Origin: Chitinophagales bacterium
Lineage (GTDB): Bacteria; Bacteroidota; Bacteroidia; Chitinophagales; BACL12
Reading direction: 5' to 3'
DNA length: 9,238 nt
NCBI GenBank assembly: GCA_014380545.1
Contig: JACMJP010000499.1
Location: 1 to 9,238 of the forward strand
The first letter of the stretch is position 1, and every line of letters starts with the position of its first letter. Under the pieces are notes generated by a model, which had not been told where the DNA came from, searched no databases, and worked only from the letters and a program-made list of their open reading frames with translations. A program made the translations under genes and the position numbers. This document shows, in pieces, positions 6,133 to 9,238 of this stretch.

Positions 6133-6855
6133 ATGAATGGAACAATGAGATGTATGGGAGTTGCTGCTATCAGTATCTTCTTTCTTTTAAGTACGCAATC
6201 CTGTAAGCATGATCCTTTTGGTATTGTGGTAGATATTCCCGGCATTGATACCGGAACGAATGTAATACAAGATCCATGTGATCCTGATAGTATTTATTTT
6301 GAAAATGATGTGCTTCCTATTCTTGTTTCCAATTGTGCTATAAGCGGATGCCATGATCCTGAGGAACACGAGGAAGGAATTATTTTGAGTAGTTATGAGG
6401 ACGTAATGAACAGTGATGTAATTGAAAATGGCGATCCTTTTGACAGTGAAATGATAGAAAAAATATTAGATGATGACCTTGACGATAGGATGCCACCACC
6501 ACCGAATGCCCCATTAAGCAGTGATGAAGTGAATATACTTATTGCATGGATAGAGCAGGGTGCTTTAAATAACGGATGTGAAGATTGTGATACTGCAGCC
6601 ATTACATATTCAGGTACTATTTCTCCGATAATTAATAGTTATTGTCTTGGCTGTCATTCAGGTTCAGAACCTTCAGGCGAAATTGATTTATCAACTTATG
6701 GAGGTGTTTTAGATGTGGCGGAATCCGGACAATTGGAAGGTGCACTTAATGGATATTCAGGATTTACACAAATGCCATTCGGCAGTGATCCGCTTCCGCA
6801 ATGTAAAATTGATCAGATCGTTACCTGGATAGAATCAGGAAGTCTGAACAATTAA
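6133..6855 (+). CDS. Lipoprotein with two cytochrome c-type heme motifs (CX4CH and CXXCH)
   Basis: A 240-residue envelope protein. Residues 1-23 are a signal peptide with a lipobox (STQS before Cys24). Two related domains follow. The first has Cys68-AISG-Cys73-His74, a CX4CH motif, with Met120 before a proline run as a possible axial ligand. The second has Cys171-LG-Cys174-His175, a canonical CXXCH motif, with Met214-Pro. Both domains end with a similar helix (ILIAWIEQGALNN and IVTWIESGSLNN), which supports an internal duplication. A CEDC motif (149-152) joins the halves. Such domains resemble the PSCyt1-like (planctomycete-type) cytochrome c found in many Bacteroidota lipoproteins. The likely role is electron transfer at the membrane or cell surface; the partner is unknown. 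ATGs at 6145 and 6154 are alternative starts. A second cytochrome and a beta-barrel follow in the same direction. Confidence 0.83.
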   Translation: MNGTMRCMGVAAISIFFLLSTQSCKHDPFGIVVDIPGIDTGTNVIQDPCDPDSIYFENDVLPILVSNCAISGCHDPEEHEEGIILSSYEDVMNSDVIENGDPFDSEMIEKILDDDLDDRMPPPPNAPLSSDEVNILIAWIEQGALNNGCEDCDTAAITYSGTISPIINSYCLGCHSGSEPSGEIDLSTYGGVLDVAESGQLEGALNGYSGFTQMPFGSDPLPQCKIDQIVTWIESGSLNN

Positions 6856-6954
6856 ATATTAAATATTCTTGTGATATTCCAGCATGTATAATGAAATGCG
6901 TTTATTCATTTATCTTCGCTTTTACATTTCAAAATGTGCACAATGAGATTTAAT

Positions 6955-7341
6955 ATGCTTAAAAAAATTCATTTAGTTGCTGCTGTACTTTTTATTTCAT
7001 GTAGCTTTTTTTATTCCTGCTATTATGATAATGCTGAATTTCTTTTGTCAGAAACTATTTGCGATACAACAGCAGTTTCTTTTTCTGCTGATATAGTTCC
7101 GATACTGCAAACATATTGTTACAAATGTCATAGCATTGAAATGGCTGACGACCAGGGAGAAGGATATATTCTTGAAACATATGCTTTGTTAATGGAAAGT
7201 ACAAATGGCGAAACATTAGTAGATGTTGTTGACTGGATAGATGGAGGAGCGAACAATATGCCTAAGAGTGGCTCTCAACTACCCGCATGTGAAAGGGCAT
7301 TAATAAGAAATTGGGTTGCGCAGGGTGAACTTGATAATTAA
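6955..7341 (+). CDS. Small monoheme cytochrome c-type lipoprotein
   Basis: A 128-residue protein if read from ATG 6955, which gives a compact lipoprotein signal peptide (MLKKIHLVAAVLFISC...) with cleavage before Cys22. In-frame ATGs at 6934 and 6943 would only add residues ahead of the positive n-region. The mature part holds one heme c motif, Cys55-YK-Cys58-His59, within the family segment FSADIVPILQTYC, and a Met102-Pro as probable sixth ligand. Cys36 and Cys112 could form a disulfide. The end IRNWVAQGELDN parallels both repeats of the preceding gene (AWIEQGALNN, TWIESGSLNN), so the two proteins share an ancestral domain. It starts 99 bp after the first cytochrome gene. It probably passes electrons with that protein; the substrate is unknown. 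Confidence 0.83.
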   Translation: MLKKIHLVAAVLFISCSFFYSCYYDNAEFLLSETICDTTAVSFSADIVPILQTYCYKCHSIEMADDQGEGYILETYALLMESTNGETLVDVVDWIDGGANNMPKSGSQLPACERALIRNWVAQGELDN

Positions 7342-7427
7342 TATTTGGATCTTAAATTAAAAATTATCAGGATATATTTTAATCTAAATTATTATTGATT
7401 TACATTTCGCATTCAATTCTAAAATGT

Positions 7428-8309
7428 ATGAAATTAAATTTACTCATTATCACTATCCTCTTAGCAATAAAATTATTCAGTCAGAATATTGAATATGCAA
7501 CACAAACATTTAAAGACACAAGAATTATAAACGGGCAAAGTGTTGAAAATACCACTCAGGGTACTTGTACATTTATTATTTCGCATCGCTTTGGTGACAT
7601 TTATCAAAATAACCCATCCAGTATATTGTATAATTTTTTTGGATTCAGCGGAGGAGCAAATATGCGTATCGGTTTAGATTACGGAATAAGGAACTGGTGG
7701 GAAATTGGCGCAGGAAGAAGTAATCTTGATAAAACCTATGACCTTTTTACAAAATTGAGAATTACAAGGCAAAGTAAAGGAGATAAAAATTTCCCTGTAA
7801 CTATTTCTGCTTATGGTGATATTGCAATAGTAACAGATACCTCTAATGCTTTACTGGATACTTTTTTTGTTGACAGATTCAGTTATACGGGTCAGTTATT
7901 AATTGCAAGAAAATTCAGTGAAAGATTATCTCTGCAATTAATGCCTACATTTATTCACCGGAATTTAGTAGAGACAGCTGAAGAAAAAAATGACGCCATT
8001 GCTATTGGCGGTGCAGTAAGATTTCAGCTTACAGATAACGTTGCTTTAAACGGTGAATATTATTACACACTGCCTGACCAGCTTCCGGCAGGATTTGATA
8101 ACAGTGCTGCATTAGGGGTTGATATTACAACCAAAGGACATGTATTTCAATTACAACTTACAAATTCACCTTATTTGATTCCTGAGTATTTCATAGGAAA
8201 AACAACAGGTAAAATAATTGATGATGATGCAAACGGGAAATTTGATCTGAACATCCGCTTCGGATTTAATATTTCACGAAATTTTAAAATCGGAGGACGG
8301 CAGTATTAA
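7428..8309 (+). CDS. DUF5777 family outer-membrane beta-barrel protein
   Basis: A 293-residue protein read from ATG 7428. The in-frame ATG at 7395 would put eleven extra residues before a good signal peptide (MKLNLLIITILLAIKLFSQ). The mature part has alternating polar/hydrophobic strands throughout, with family-like segments: FIISHRFGDI (near 46-55), GANMRIGLDYGIRNWWEIGAG, and a final pair of strands LNIRFGFNISRNFKI. It matches the DUF5777 pattern, a Bacteroidota beta-barrel family that I know to occur beside small cytochrome c and YceI-like genes. It lies 86 bp after the monoheme cytochrome in the same direction. A role as the outer-membrane component of the cytochrome module is inference from context. 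No ligand is evident. Confidence 0.82.
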   Translation: MKLNLLIITILLAIKLFSQNIEYATQTFKDTRIINGQSVENTTQGTCTFIISHRFGDIYQNNPSSILYNFFGFSGGANMRIGLDYGIRNWWEIGAGRSNLDKTYDLFTKLRITRQSKGDKNFPVTISAYGDIAIVTDTSNALLDTFFVDRFSYTGQLLIARKFSERLSLQLMPTFIHRNLVETAEEKNDAIAIGGAVRFQLTDNVALNGEYYYTLPDQLPAGFDNSAALGVDITTKGHVFQLQLTNSPYLIPEYFIGKTTGKIIDDDANGKFDLNIRFGFNISRNFKIGGRQY

Positions 8310-8380
8310 TGGAATGATGAATAATAAATAATAAATAGTGAATAATAATTTTATTGCACATTATTGAATTAGCACATTAA
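8310..8380. repeat. AT-rich convergent intergenic region with GCACATTA direct repeats
   Basis: The gap between two convergent genes contains a stretch of AATAATAAAT-like repeats (about 8320-8350), then GCACATTA twice (8356-8363 and 8372-8379) at a 16-bp period. The second copy reaches to the end of the neighbouring gene. No GC-rich terminator hairpin is present, only weak AT pairing. It resembles the degenerate AT-rich spacers common in this phylum. Confidence 0.55.
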
Positions 8381-9163
8381 TTACTCTCTGCTATGCGCAA
8401 TAATTTTCAAGGGGTCATCATATTTTTCCTGATATAAAGAAATAGTTTCTTTCACTTCACCATTTGCAACTGCTGATAAAGCATAGATAGTATAATAATT
8501 TCCAAAACCAACACCGCCTTCTGTACCTACATTACAACTTGATTTCGCTTCATCAATTGTATAACCACTCATTTCTCCTGTGTGCATTGCTGTTGATGAT
8601 AACATTTCAATCCAAGTTTCCTTTGGCGTAATTGCAAGTGCCTTTTCATTACATAAGGAAACTGCTGCTTCATAATTTTTAACTGCAATTGCTTCCATGT
8701 ATGTAGCTGTAACATTCTGCGCCTGGGTAGTATTGTCAATATATTTAGCAGATTTAGGTGTACGATAATAACTAAAGATGCGCATTACATCGTCATCGTC
8801 TTTAACTAAAGTAATTGAGTCAGTTGTATTTCCATATTCATATGCAACATCATACTTCATAGTAATAGTTGTCCCGGTTTCGGTTGATTTATTAATATTC
8901 CATCCGCTTTCCTTTTTATAAGAATTTAATGTGCCTAATAATCCAAGATTATTTTCTATAAATGATTTCCATTCCTCTCTGCTTTCTGCTGTAAATGCAT
9001 CAGCGGAACAATTATTTAACGCTTTATCAACATCCCCCTGTTTTAGTGCATCATAAAATGCGGCCATTGTTGTTTCAGCACTATCGTTATCTTTTCCGGC
9101 ACCGCAGGATGTTATAGATAATATTGCTAATACAAAATATAAAAAGAAAGCTACTTTTTTCAT
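8381..9163 (-). CDS. Lipoprotein with two tandem NTF2-like (DUF4878-type) domains
   Basis: A 260-residue protein with a lipobox signal peptide: MKKVAFFLYFVLAILSITS then Cys20. The mature protein contains two copies of one domain. Copy 1 (about 30-134) begins TTMAAFYDALKQGDVDKALN and copy 2 (about 149-260) begins NVTATYMEAIAVKNYEAAVS. Cys52 and Cys171 occupy equivalent places, each copy has a conserved Trp 13-14 residues later (EEWKSFI, ETWIEML), and each ends in a strand set plus a short C-terminal motif. This is the pattern of DUF4878/NTF2-like lipoproteins: cone-shaped folds that often bind small ligands or partner proteins. No catalytic residues stand out. The -7 promoter element TACATTTG lies just upstream and the gene is monocistronic in this window. 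Function is unknown. Confidence 0.78.
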   Translation of the reverse strand: MKKVAFFLYFVLAILSITSCGAGKDNDSAETTMAAFYDALKQGDVDKALNNCSADAFTAESREEWKSFIENNLGLLGTLNSYKKESGWNINKSTETGTTITMKYDVAYEYGNTTDSITLVKDDDDVMRIFSYYRTPKSAKYIDNTTQAQNVTATYMEAIAVKNYEAAVSLCNEKALAITPKETWIEMLSSTAMHTGEMSGYTIDEAKSSCNVGTEGGVGFGNYYTIYALSAVANGEVKETISLYQEKYDDPLKIIAHSRE

Positions 9164-9183
9164 ACACGGTTATTTAAGTTTCG

Positions 9184-9191
9184 CAAATGTA
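9184..9191 (-). promoter_or_regulatory. -7 promoter element of the NTF2-like lipoprotein gene
   Basis: TACATTTG on the minus strand (9191-9184) is a full TAnnTTTG match, 20 bp before the ATG at 9163. A TTTG lies 24 bases further upstream, slightly more distant than the usual 19-21. The implied leader is very short, about 15 nt. Confidence 0.6.
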
Positions 9192-9227
9192 ATTGTTTTA
9201 GATATTATTATTTCCCAAAACCATTCA

Positions 9228-9235
9228 TAAATTTG
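9228..9235 (+). promoter_or_regulatory. Outward-facing -7 element at the right edge
   Basis: TAAATTTG on the plus strand fully matches TAnnTTTG and points out of the window. No TTTG at the right distance upstream is visible. It suggests a gene on the plus strand beginning just beyond 9238, divergent from the lipoprotein. Confidence 0.35.
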
Positions 9236-9238
9236 CAA

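Noticed and set aside
6187..6602. Minus-strand open frames opposite the first cytochrome gene
   Set aside because: The plus-strand frame has a lipobox and two heme motifs; the antisense frames have none and low-complexity translations.
1..9238. CRISPR array, tRNA, rRNA, insertion sequence or phage genes
   Set aside because: No regularly spaced repeats, cloverleaf-like sequences, rRNA segments, transposase motifs or phage-type genes were seen on either strand.

Overview
The window looks like a chromosomal segment of an AT-rich member of the Bacteroidota. Evidence for this: a SusC/FecA-type TonB-dependent receptor with an N-terminal carboxypeptidase-regulatory-like domain; the DUF4197 and DUF5777 families; FG-GAP repeats; four proteins with lipobox signal peptides; start codons without Shine-Dalgarno sequences; and several copies of the phylum's -7 promoter element TAnnTTTG. 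No mobile element, CRISPR array, tRNA or rRNA was seen.

Left edge (1-1222, minus strand): the N-terminal 407 codons of a large FG-GAP (integrin-alpha-like) surface protein that runs off the window, with a near-consensus promoter at about 1294-1324.

Vitamin region (1395-5214, all minus strand): a PnuC-family inner-membrane vitamin transporter and a P-loop kinase of the NadR ribosylnicotinamide-kinase type overlap by 4 bp. They are followed by a promoter, a clear TPP (thiamine pyrophosphate) riboswitch, and an 802-residue TonB-dependent receptor. The riboswitch implies that the receptor imports thiamine or a precursor. This makes the adjacent PnuC a likely PnuT-type thiamine transporter, and it raises the question of what the kinase phosphorylates. 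The riboswitch lies between the kinase and the receptor, so it directly controls only the receptor in this window. A 10-bp inverted repeat ends exactly at the receptor start codon and is a good candidate for the switching element.

DUF4197 lipoprotein (5288-5989, minus): ends in a strong intrinsic terminator hairpin just before pnuC. It is divergent from the next block.

Cytochrome block (6133-8309, plus): a two-heme-motif lipoprotein (one CX4CH, one CXXCH), a single-heme lipoprotein, and a DUF5777 outer-membrane beta-barrel, all in one direction. They are probably an envelope redox module of unknown substrate.

Right edge (8381-9163, minus): a lipoprotein made of two tandem NTF2-like/DUF4878-type domains, convergent with the barrel gene. 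The 70-bp convergent gap is AT-rich and repetitive. A TAnnTTTG element at the far right points outward, hinting at a divergent gene beyond the edge.
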